Assembly: GCA_015501595.1 (NCBI GenBank)
Contig: JADNRX010000247.1
Coordinates: forward strand, 1 to 64,000
From: Hymenopellis radicata
Taxonomy: Eukaryota > Basidiomycota > Agaricomycetes > Agaricales > Physalacriaceae
DNA length: 64,000 bases
Direction of reading: 5' to 3'
A program made the translations under genes and the position numbers. This document shows positions 11,393 through 21,654 of the stretch, piece after piece. The stretch's first letter is position 1; each line of letters begins with the position of its first letter. The notes beneath the pieces were generated by a model. It saw only the letters and a list, made by a program, of their open reading frames with translations, made no database searches and was not told the origin of the DNA.

Positions 11393-14300
11393 TCAAGGAA
11401 ATGAAGGAACAGTAATTGGCGGCTCGTGCCGGAGCAGTTTCCGCCACCGCTTGTAGAAACCTCGCTTAGTCGGAGACGACGGTGATTCGGTAGCCTGAAA
11501 AACAAATTAGCATAATTTCCCTGGCCAGAACGTAACCACATACTTGATGCATTGGGTCTGCGTATGTTGGGGGTAAGAAATTGTTGCGCTTTTGATCCTC
11601 GTAAAGTCGCGATCAAATTAGGGAGCTCCTGAAGCGGTCGATAAGGCAAGAGCCTGTTCCCGTGAATATCCCAGCCTGAAAAGCACTGGACATGGTCATA
11701 CGCGTTTTTCATACCTTCACAGGCGACAAGCTGAGAAAGGGCCTCTACGCATTCCGACCAAGAGTCGCTGCTAATCAGCTTCGCAAGGTCCCACAACTTG
11801 TTCTGCTTCTCGGCATCAGCGAGCAACAAGATCTTGCTCATCGCAGCCAAATGCTGCGGATCCTCCAAGTAGGCCGTGGCGTCTGCAAAGACAGGCGAAG
11901 CATTAGTAGACGTGGATAAGGCCTTTATGTAGGTCGTCGCGATAACAATGTAGCCTGTACTCCAGAATTCGGGGAGCATGTCTTTTCGCGGCGTTACCGA
12001 ATTGGCAAGACGAATGAATCTATCACCAATATCTTGCAACCAGTTCTGGCGTACTAGATAGCACAGATCGTTTCCGTATGACCAAAATGGGTCGTGAAAT
12101 GGGACACGTAGGCGAAGATATTGGCCACTAGTTCCCAGCCATTGTGAGTTGCTCCGATCTCGAGTGATGCTGTGGCGACGTGCCAGAACTTGTTGAAGAG
12201 AGCGGTGGTAAGCCAAGAGGGATCGCGCTCAAAGAACCCAACCGACGGTTATGCCTCTGAAAAGACATTCCAAAGCCAAGGCTTCGTCAGCGAGTGTCAT
12301 CAGGGTACTGGAACCGAAGCTTTCCGAGTTAACAAGAACTTGAAGGGCACATATCGCTGCGCGATCAACATCAGGGTGGTTACTGGACGGCCCACGGGCC
12401 CGCACATACTCCTTGACAGTTTCTAGCACCTTTCGAAACAGACGATCGTATGGATCACTTTCGCAAAGAGAGGACGTGGCCTGGACAGATCGTGTTTGCA
12501 GCAACGTAAGGACGACGAGAACATCGTCGGGAATATGCTCAGTATAGTTCTCAGGAAATCGCGTAACATGTGGAAACCCAACATGAAGCACCCATCGCAT
12601 GAATGACGGTCGCATGTTGGTCACCAAAGCATTGGGTAACGTGCACGATGTGCCGTTCTGATCGAGGTCGTAACGATTGATAACCAGAGGAAATTTATTT
12701 TTCTGTGGCCCAAGAGAATATGAAAACAGTGCGTGCTCTGTGCCTTTGCAAGACGAGGCGACACAGTCATGGGCCTGCACCGCGCAGCGGAGGATTTGGC
12801 TCCATGGAGAGGATGGGGAGCGTCGCCGTGGGTGATATTCAGGAACTCCAGGTTAGGACGAAGGGCGGCCTCGAACACTTGGCCCCAAAAGACGACGTCG
12901 AAGGTACTTCCGTCCGATGAATCTGGGCTCTGCCCGAAGCTTTTGCAAACCATATCAATGGCAAGGCGAGCTTTCCGGAATATATAAACTCATACTTGTT
13001 CGGCGTTCCATTGACCATCCGGAACTTGCCAAAGCGCAAAGCTGCGCGTTGGAACCGTTCCAAACGATCAACGGGTTGGCCATAACGGTGATGGCGCGTA
13101 TAGCCAGTATCACAGCAGGTCGTTCCACCTCTTCGCTAACAATGTCAAAGGCCAAACATGCATCAGGAGTCGATATTGGTGCCGTTATACCATCAGGGTC
13201 TGTGATGAGTGGGATACTTTGTAAGGGTAGACTCCCTAAGGACTGTAGGGCAACACACTGCACGGAGGCATTGGAGGATGTATTGTGTAACCAGCAGATG
13301 GAAAGGGCATCCAAGTCTTCCGCTTGGCGCGAAACAGCTGTGCGCTCGACATCCTTCAACGAACGGGATATCGCCTCTGATGGGGTGCCGCGCAAAGAGT
13401 GTACGCGTCGGCGCACCCAACTGACCAGTCTAAAGGAATACAACGCCAAGGGCGTCTTGTATGGGCAATTCGCATAGATCAGGGGAAGGCATTGCTGATA
13501 AGGTATGCCAGAGCTCCGACGCCTGTCATGGATCCTAGAGCTGCAGCCATAGTCCGGCTCAGTGAACAAACGAAGATGATGAGCCCGGCGAAGAATACAC
13601 CGAGGGAGACGTGCATGAGAACGGGAAGCAAACCGATGATGAGCGGCACATGCCATTGTTCGAGTCCAATGAGTCGAAAGTGGCGGACACGGGATCGGTC
13701 TCGCGGGTTCCAGATGGCAGGATCATGTACTCGTTGATCCACTGTTTGGTCAAGACCGCGATGAGTGTGGTCGTCAAGCTCAGAACGAGACTAGTGAACC
13801 AAAGGCCATTGACCCAAAGATCGACTGACTGGGCTTTGAATGAAAGGCGGGGTCGGTGTTTCGCGCGAGTTTATCAGCGGGGACGCCCTGAGAAATGGCG
13901 ACCTCGACATCGATTAAGCGAAGTATCAACGTGGCCGTAACCTGCGCGTAATCCACGCGAAGGCTCTGGCAAGTCTGCACGACAAAGGTGGTAACAACAG
14001 CTGAGAACAATGCTGCCTGGAGCATGCGTCAGTTCAGAAGATATCTGTTGATAACAGAAAGGCACTTACGAAAACTAGAAGCATATCCAGACCGTCCCTC
14101 CAATTTTCGACCATGTCCACGTCGAATTTCGTTGACTCGTCCATGTACGTCTTGAAAAATCTACTCCTCTCGGACAATTCTTGAATTCAGCGTCCGGCTC
14201 GTATTTCTGCTCGTAGTCGAAAGGGTCTAAGGGTATGTTAGTACGGTTAAAGCACGGTATGAGCTGATTCTGGCTTACCGCTGGTGATTAAACGTTTCTG

Positions 14301-14588
14301 CTGGCTTGGAACCAATTTCGCATGGGAACGTCGATTTCTGTCAACAGGTTCGACGATACCGGTCACGGATTGCGCATTTACAGATGCGCCGTCGTTGACA
14401 GTGGTATTGTCATCGACATCAGAGCCTCGTCTGGCTTGTGTGGGACTTGAAAGAGTTGCAACAACAGCAATGCGCAGAGGCTGGCTCGTTCTCGCTGTTT
14501 GGCGCGCCCTGCGGCGGTTGGGAAGGCATGGGGAAGAGGCACGTACATGGCTGTAATCAACATCATTCTTATAGCCAAACATCGGCAC
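11393..14588 (-). CDS. DUF6535 multi-pass membrane protein with long C-terminal region, many frame breaks
   Basis: The minus strand carries an N-terminal disordered exon (14588 downward) and an exon with YEQKYEPD and WRDGLDMLLVF. The DUF6535 membrane core follows: LFSAVVTTFVVQT, LWVNGLWFTSL, KQWINEYMILPSG, HFRLIGLEQWHVPLIIGLLPVL and CPYKTPLA. A long alpha-helical region continues to a TGA at 11393, with a last intron at 11495..11543. At least seven one-base slips interrupt it, for example near 14180, 13850, 13709, 13485, 13029 and 12800. Each of those is repaired by lengthening an A or C run by one. Two further slips, near 12215-12230 and 11600, do not fit that rule. DUF6535 is a basidiomycete-expanded family of unknown function. 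Family assignment is confident; the exact gene model is not. Confidence 0.65.
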
Positions 14589-14774
14589 ACGGCAATCGCG
14601 AATGTCCGCATATGGTCAAAAAAGACAAAAGAGAGGACGAGCATTCAGATTCAGTCAGTTCGATCTTAATTGTTCTAGAATGCAAGTCAACACGAGACAA
14701 AAGAGGCTGTGACGGTGCATCCGGCGTTAAGGAACCTTAATACATAACTAGTCGATGGTATGGTGAATAGTCAT

Positions 14775-15006
14775 CACCTCGGGTAGTGAGTAGTGTTTGC
14801 TCACCGAAAGACACGGTGAAAATGATAGATTTCTTAGTGAGTTTATTTCTAACCCATATGGAGCATCTTCCCGAGGCCGGATATACTCTGTTAGGTAGCT
14901 GCGGTCCCTTACGGAGTAATTGATCTTGTCTATAAGAAACTGCTCAAGAAACGCATCATTTTCAGTGTGTCTTTCGGTGAGCAAACACTACTCACTACCC
15001 GAGGTG
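14775..15006. mobile_element. MITE-like element with 40-bp perfect terminal inverted repeats
   Basis: Bases 14775-14814 are an exact inverted copy of 14967-15006. Beyond the perfect arms the complementarity continues imperfectly for about 25 bp inward (TGAAAATGAT and TTTCTT blocks match). The 232-bp unit has no coding capacity and is flanked on both sides by CAT, a possible 3-bp target duplication. This suggests a non-autonomous DNA transposon or fold-back element. No second copy was noticed in the window. Confidence 0.7.
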
Positions 15007-15010
15007 CATA

Positions 15011-15026
15011 GGTGGTGGTGGTGGTG
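15011..15026 (+). repeat. GGT microsatellite
   Basis: A short run of GGT units directly beside the inverted-repeat element. A similar run lies near 16346-16360. Confidence 0.8.
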
Positions 15027-15516
15027 GTTGACGGCATGTGGTCCCATTTCGGAACAGCCGCTTGCGAGTGCGTTATGTATGAGCTGGCAAGGCTCCGGCA
15101 CCCGCCCGATGTACTGAGCATGGCGAGTCTTCCGTCCTTTTTCATACGGTCGCTCTCCGCCTCTTGTACACCGGTCAGAAACGAAACACAGTTTCGTTTC
15201 GTAGACTGACCTACAGTCAGTTGCCTGGAACAATCGAGCTTGTCGGTCCAACAAAGTTATTATTATCGATGATGCACACGGCTTTGTAAATGAAAGACCT
15301 TTGCAGACGTTACGGAGACTTTGACTCCTTCATCCATGTACTGGTATCTATCTGACCTCCGTTCCCACTCGTCGGGCTCAGGCCTTCACTGTTCAGTCAT
15401 TGTCGGAGTCGGCCTCGTTGTCGGAATCAGCGTCTGGTTGGGTTGGTCGCGGAAGCGACGCTGGTATCGTTGGGTGCCTGCTGTCCCGGCGTCGACGCGG
15501 GAGTCTGAATGATTTT

Positions 15517-15663
15517 AGGCTACTGTACCAAGAAAGGGTATATGTAGTCGCACAAGGAAAATATGTATCCGAGGAAATCAAGGCGCGTATGGGAGTCCTC
15601 ATGGGCGACCCGGCCTCCCCGACATTCTGGATTATTCTAATGCGCGACCTGATTCTGAGGACT
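15517..15663 (+). pseudogene. Remnant of a non-LTR retroelement reverse transcriptase
   Basis: An open stretch encodes RLLYQERVYVV, then VSEEIKARMGVLMGDPASP and TFWIILMRDL. The order resembles the fingers/palm region of fungal LINE-like reverse transcriptases, whose G(V/I)L.GDPASP..W....D block precedes the YADD-type catalytic motif. No catalytic Asp-Asp box follows, and the frame degrades within about 60 residues. A fragment, not a working enzyme. The assignment rests on this one block. Confidence 0.4.
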
Positions 15664-15970
15664 CTTGGTTGCACACTGTGCTATGGGTGGCACGCGATTG
15701 GGCTGTCCATCGCCTCCGTGGCAGCCTCCGGGACTCGAAGAACTGCAGGACGTCATGGTGATTCTTTGGCGTCCAGGAAAACTTTCCGCCTAAATGCTGG
15801 GCACGTTGCGGGGCGCGCCGTGACAGAGCAACGCGGGAGGGTCTCGACCTGACTGTGTCGGGCCTAGAACAGTGCGGGAGCGGTGTTGCGGGCAACGTTG
15901 TATATTTTGGCTACGTAACACGGCACGACGATGGCAATGCAGCGCTCGGTTTTGGGCAGACCGACGGCGG

Positions 15971-16260
15971 GAGGAGCGAATAGGAAGTAGCAAATGGCAG
16001 GCGGAAGAGATAGAGGCTTGGCGGCATTTAGGGAGACCGTCGTTTCGGTGACTCCCCGTGCTATCTACCCGTTGAGAGTCGGTGAGCAATCTTATAGGCT
16101 GCACCTCCAATGATGTGGGAATGGGTGGAGAGAGGAGCGAGTAGAAGGTAGGAAGAGAGGAATCGAGGCTGGGCGGCACTTGGGAGACCATTGTTTCGGT
16201 GACTCCCCGTGCTATCTACCCGCTGAGAGTCGGTGAGCAATGTTGTAGGCTGCACCTCCA
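15971..16260. repeat. Two-unit tandem direct repeat, period about 151-161 bp
   Basis: The segment beginning GAGGAGCGAATAGGAAGTAG near 15971 recurs near 16132. The block TTTCGGTGACTCCCCGTGCT recurs at 16043 and 16194. Both units end in GGCTGCACCTCCA. The units are diverged by scattered substitutions and small indels. No coding function is apparent. Confidence 0.75.
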
Positions 16261-16428
16261 AATGAGATGACGACGACGACGCGAAAGTAGCTGTTGCAGA
16301 GTGTTGTTGGTATCTGCGTAAATCAGGGTAAGCAAGAGGGAAAATGGTGGTGGTGGTGGTGCAAGTTGGTAATGTAGTAAAATAAAAAAAAGCATCACAA
16401 CACAGCAGCCTGAGCAGGGTCTTCCGTT

Positions 16429-16802
16429 CTACACGTCGTCATCGAGGGTCTTTCGCACCAATTCACGAAACGCCGCTGCAGTATACAAGCCAGTGCAACT
16501 GGCATTTGCGTATCGGGCAAAACAGTCTTTGATGCCATCCAGCGTAAGGACGCTACAATAAGTACTATGAGTTAATGACTACTGCATGAAAAGCGAAGTG
16601 CGCACCCTCCAATTTCTTCATGGATTATTCGACACTGCTCGTCTGACACAGTGCGAATCTTCGTAGCGACTTTGGATATCACAGTGCGGGCCTTCTCGAC
16701 CGTGATTGTCTCCTCTTCTGTCGTGGAGGTCTGAGATGTAGTCTCTGCGGCGGTTGAGCTCTGAGAGGTGTCATTCGCAGTCGATGAGCTTGTGGATGCC
16801 AT
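16429..16802 (-). CDS. Small two-exon hypothetical protein
   Basis: Exons 16606..16802 and 16429..16552, separated by a 53-nt GT-AG intron, encode about 106 residues. The N-terminal third is a Ser/Thr-rich disordered tract; the rest looks helical, with ARTVISKVATKIRTV and an ending RELVRKTLDDDV. Splicing joins the two halves in frame up to TAG, which supports a real gene in otherwise non-coding surroundings. I chose the inner Met at 16802 because a TATA-like box lies about 60 bp upstream of it; an upstream Met at 16844 would be only 20 bp from that box. I do not recognise the family. Confidence 0.55.
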
Positions 16803-16863
16803 CGCCAGTATGGTCAGAATGTGTCTGGGGAAATTTTTGTCCAACGCATCACTACTATGCTGT

Positions 16864-16871
16864 TATAAAAA
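16864..16871 (-). promoter_or_regulatory. TATA-like box of the small hypothetical gene
   Basis: On the minus strand the sequence reads TTTTATAA about 62 bp upstream of the chosen start codon. Confidence 0.4.
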
Positions 16872-18072
16872 GCGAGAAACAAGAGTGTTGAACAAGAGCA
16901 AGAGAGAATCCTAAGAGTACAAGCGCGCCGGACTGGTATGGAACAAGAAATGGGCGGGCTTCAACACTGTTGTTAGGACAGAATGACCGTAACCAGTCCA
17001 GCTACAAGGCGCATGGAGAGCATAAAAGCGCGCCTTGTACCAGAAACGGTAGAGGTCAGCCCTTATCCTCGACGTTGTACCCAAATGCGAACCATGAAGA
17101 GCATTATGTAAGGTGCTCTGGAATCTTCCGTTCCATTTCCTCTCCGTAGGCGTCGAGTGGAGGCACGACCGTCGTCGCTCGGGCGTTAAGACTAATGGGG
17201 AGCAATCGTCTTGGCCATATCTCTGGAAAACGTAATCAGCTTGATCCCAAATTGCGCCACAGATCGCAAGGCGGCTCCTATGTATCACAGCGTCTCTGGT
17301 CAGCCTTAGCGCATCCCTGTAGCTGTAGAGCCTGTGATATTAGAAAGAGGCGACGGTATGGAATTGTGGCCGGTGAGACAATAGAGGAATTTCCAGACAA
17401 TAGCAAAGCGCCAAGGGCGAACGATGTCCGTGACACAAGAACCGTAGTTACAGCTCGACAGATGGCTGAGGACGACAGACAAAAGCTGGTGAGAGGAAGG
17501 ACGGGGATCAGGCATGATAGAACAATAGCAAGGGCCTGCCGCATTCCCATGAATACAATAAGTCAAAATGTGGCTCTGGGAGTACGTACTATCTCTGTAG
17601 ACACCATGAGAAGGATCGAGAAGGCTGACAATTATTTCTCAATTGCGCCGTATCGCACGTCGCCTTTAGACATATGGGCCCCAACGCAGATAGGATATTA
17701 CGAAGTTGAGGCAAAGCTTGGGGTCTCCATTATGGTGGGGCGCTGGCCTTCGTAAGCTTTGAGGATCCAGAATAAGTCTTCCAGCTTTGACGTGAGTAGC
17801 ACGATACGTAGACCCGTAAAAGCAGAAGCAGGCTGGACAACATGGTGGTTTAGAAGGAAAATCCGTTACCGGCCCGGGACTCCCGGGACTGACAGTTGTT
17901 GGCCAGGGCTTGCAACTTTAAGATGCAAGAGGAATTGAAGGAAAACACAATGAAATTAGGATAATATATACAGTTCGAACAAGAGAAAGTACATCAACGC
18001 GCGGCAGGTGACACTCTACCTAACTAATATCTATGGAAAAAAGAAAACACTTTGATTCAGATACCACAGTTC
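16872..18072. other. Gene-poor interval
   Basis: About 1.2 kb. A hydrophobic minus-strand stretch around 17278-17550 could be a decayed multi-pass membrane gene, but I cannot link exons or name a family. Nothing else is supported. Confidence 0.35.
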
Positions 18073-19230
18073 TCAAGCTGGCTCGAGCTTATCCTGCACT
18101 CCGTCCGTAAAGGTACAGGTCGAGAAGGACTGAACAGACGGGTTGTTTTCCGAAAAGTCGTCAGTCTTGTTGGAACCCTTCCCGCGCAAACCGTTAAACG
18201 CGTCGAAGGCGCGAGAAGTCAGCGGCGTCTTATAAGGGCATTCGGGGTTGAACACAGGAAGAAGTATAATGACGATGCACATGACGAACAGAGCGGCAAA
18301 GACGCTCGTCACGACAATCGCCATTCCTGTGTGCAACGTGAAGAGGAAGATGATTAAACCAACACAGAACAGGCTGAACGCGATGTGCATGAGGACCGGG
18401 AGGAAATCGATAATTTCGGGGACGCGCCATTTCTGGAGCGCCAGATACCGGAAGTGCCTGGTCCGCGCGCGCTGGCGGGCGTCTCCAGAAGGGAGGATCA
18501 TGTACTGGCGTATCCATTGCTTGGCGAGCATCGCGACAATCGCGACCGAGAGGCTCAAAGCGTGACTGGTGTACCACAGCCCAATAACCCAGACATCCGA
18601 CATCATAGGCGTGAAAGTGGTGTCGGCGCGAGGGACGTCTTCGATGGGAGTTCCGTCAGTGATAGCGCGGTGGATTTGGATCATCTCAGTGATCAAGGCG
18701 GACATCTTCAAGTTGTTATCTGGACGGAGGAATTTGTAGCTATGCGAGCAGAAGATGGAGACGACGATGGTGAATAGGGAAGCCTAGACAGGTAATCAGA
18801 CAGGTCGATCAGCGGAACGCGACATCTCGTACAAAAACGATGAGGACGCCGAGTCCATCCTGCCATTCCTCGCACTTCTGGGCGTCGAAGATACGGCTCT
18901 CGTCCAGGTAGGTCAACCACATGCGCGCGTTTGGACCCATCTCCTTGTATTCTTCGTCAAGTTCATACTTCTTCTCGTAGTCGCAGCCATCCTCGACTGT
19001 GATTTGGATCAGCGAACGGAAACATTTCACGCGATATGAGCCTCACATCCAGGAATCTCCTCGCTGGTTCGAGACCCAAAACCGACGAGGCTCCGCCTTG
19101 CACGACGAGGAACATCGTGTTCGGCAATCGGTTCGCGATCCCCTTGCGGAACTGGCAGCGTGTCCGCGCTGGAGACAGAACTGTCAGGTTGCTGCCAGGT
19201 GTAGGGAGAGACGCAGGGAGTAGGAAGCAT
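18073..19230 (-). CDS. DUF6535 multi-pass membrane protein, intact
   Basis: Three exons, 19047..19230, 18833..18996 and 18073..18783, give an uninterrupted product of 352 residues. The N-terminal 60 residues are polar. The DUF6535 core follows: WQDGLGVLIVFASLFTIVV, SDVWVIGLWYTSHALSLS, AKQWIRQYMILPSG, HFRYLALQKWRVPEIIDFLPVL, several further hydrophobic segments, and CPYKTPL before a charged tail. The layout matches the gene at 11393-14588 but without its long C-terminal extension. Function of the family is unknown; the repeated occurrence of such genes is typical of basidiomycete genomes. The start is supported by a TATA-like box about 47 bp upstream. Confidence 0.85.
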
Positions 19231-19276
19231 GGTCGAGTAGAAGTTGACTGTCGTCCTAAAGCTCTTGTGGCAGGGG

Positions 19277-19284
19277 TTTATATA
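19277..19284 (-). promoter_or_regulatory. TATA box of the intact DUF6535 gene
   Basis: TATATAAA on the minus strand, about 47 bp upstream of the ATG at 19230. Confidence 0.5.
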
Positions 19285-21599
19285 TCCGACGAGCAGGGCA
19301 AGTACGCGGCATGGTCGAAGTGTGGAACAGTGTAAGTAGTGCAAGGTGATGGGAAAGAAGGTACGTGTCGCGTCACGGTTACGTGCATTTTTTGAACCCT
19401 TGATGGTTGATAATGAACTGTGGCGGTATTTTGTAAGAAAATGGTTTATTGGGAACGCGGGAATGAAGTGATGGAATTTACCTCCAGTAAGACATGAAGA
19501 GGAGTTGTTGCCTCCTAGACCTATGGACGCGTACCTTTGGTTTTCAAAGAGGATAAGAAAGTGCTACGCGCTATTATCCTGTGGACTCACAGACATTGAT
19601 TACTGTGGATTCCCATCTGACCCGGTGCGATATGCATAAAGGGACGATCTTTAGAGGCGTAATCGTACAGGGTTGTAGGGATCTAGAAGTGCCGGAACAG
19701 CATCAAAGCAATGTTCGATGTCAGATGAACGGCCGAAGCGGAGATATCAATGTGCGCCACAGCAGTAGTCTTAGCCATACTACACTTTGCGCTACACATA
19801 GCTATGCAGCACCGGTGATCTGCCGCCGGCGTCCCTAGTTCCCTGGAATTCGCGTCGACATCTGACCGCGTGTATACGGCCACGCCTGCGCTGCTCCGAC
19901 GAGGAATGTTACGCCACAGATGGCAACCATGGAGTTTTCCGGGACAAATACAGGTATAGGCTTCTTTTGGTCTTCGGCTATGTATTGTTTGCGCAAATAT
20001 GAGTAGTCCATGCGATATGCATTCACAGAATGAATTCTTTAACTGATATCAAGCCACAGATAATCAGAACGGGGCGTACCATAGCTGTGTATTACGTCGA
20101 GGCGCAGTCTACGCCGCATCTTGAGCTGTATCGACCATGCGCCAGAGTGTCATGACCAGGGACTAAGAGTCGTGTGGCGCAATAGTATTCATACTGGAGC
20201 ATTGTTGTAGTTGGATATCAAGGAGGGTATGCGTTTTGGACCCACATCATCTTCAGACGCGCGAGTAGAGTGTTAGCTGCACGTCGCGCTACGCTTTGTC
20301 CATGGACAAATATGGACAAAAAAATCGAAAGGCAGTGTACATACCCTTTCCTCCGAGTACGTCGTCCTTGTATTTCGAAGATGCCCGCAGAAATGAGCAT
20401 ATCATGGTCGACGCGTGTTGCCTCATTTGTGGGTAAAATGCCACATTGATGCCACATTAGGTCAAAATACAGGTCACTAGCCGAAGCTGGCAGCCCTGGA
20501 GCCTAGCACCCGAAAGGCTCAGGCTGGTACCTTCTCGCATAGGATTTTGACTTTCGTAAATCGAGTGCGATGCAGCGTCGAGGCCGTCGCCTGAGGAGGT
20601 GGGTCACTTGATAGTTTCGCGAAACCGCGAAGGCGACGCGCCTCATTTGTTTGGCCTTTATTTGTACACCCGATCCACTTGTTCTCCGACCACCATCTTC
20701 CGATGGGGGAGGCCTATTCTGGAGCCAAACTGCGCGAACGGACAAAGCAGTAGTAGAGAAACATCGCGCAGAGCTCGCTGCGCGTGATGTGCGCTATGAA
20801 CGACTCAAGCAAGCCAATGCCGCGACAATGAAGACGAAACACGCGGAGGCTGCTTAGGCAGAATAGTTTGCGGAGGTGCTCGGCTTTAGGGATCTTCAGG
20901 AGACTTTGCTGGTCGTGGACCTTGCCGCTCACGAAGTGTCGGACAAGGGGACTGTGTGAATAGGCTTAGGAAAGAGATTGAAAGCATACGAGGCGAGAAC
21001 GCTGACTATCTAGCCCGGAAGAAGAATGCGGGAGCGAAGTCAAAATGTTCGGTTTTCTCTGTCGCAATTTTCAGGCCCATTTGCCTCCAATCCTATGTCA
21101 GGGAAACGGTTATGGGATTCACCTAGTAAGTGCTATGTCCCGTCATGTTCTTATCGTACCTTACTAGGCCATCAAAGAACTATACAGTATACTTTGACCG
21201 AAATGTTTATGATTTGCTCTTTTCGATGCTGCGATTCTCATAATGTTGATCTTCATCACCCTTTGACACAAACATGGATTCGCCCGATAGAACTGTGCAT
21301 CATGCCATCAGTCCCTGTCGCCTTCCTCAGCGGCGCGCACCGTCGTCTTTCTGCTAGTCGGAGCTTTGTTGGCCAGATGGCGGATGAGACTCGTGTTGAC
21401 GGGCAAGAGATGCGAGGGCGGCGTTCCAAAAATACATTCCCTCCCGCCACCATCCTGCGAAGGGATTTAGCGCCGTGGGTCTAAGAGTGATTCAACCAGA
21501 AGCGCATGATTGGCTCGTACGCTCATCATGCCCGCTTCATCCCCGTTTACGGCGATGATCCCGAAACTTGGACTACTGAACGACACCCCACACCATCCA
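19285..21599. other. 2.3-kb interval without a supported gene
   Basis: I see only short stretches. One plus-strand piece near 20740-20857 encodes a charged helical run (RYERLKQANAATMKTKHAEAA) interrupted by stops, perhaps a relic of a coiled-coil gene. The rest shows no coding signal. Confidence 0.4.
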
Positions 21600-21605
21600 T
21601 ATAAA
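21600..21605 (+). promoter_or_regulatory. TATA box of monooxygenase copy 3
   Basis: TATAAA about 50 bp before the ATG at 21655. Confidence 0.5.
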
Positions 21606-21654
21606 TCTCACGACCGAGTGATGCATCTGACCACCTACCTACCTGCCTACCACA

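Noticed and set aside
14775..16260. CRISPR-like array
   Set aside because: The repeats are either inverted arms or a two-unit tandem duplication, without regular spacers, and the genome is eukaryotic.
17195..17755. Possible gene on either strand with hydrophobic segments
   Set aside because: The plus frame looks random. The minus frame is hydrophobic and vaguely like a multi-pass family, but exons could not be joined and no motif was convincing.
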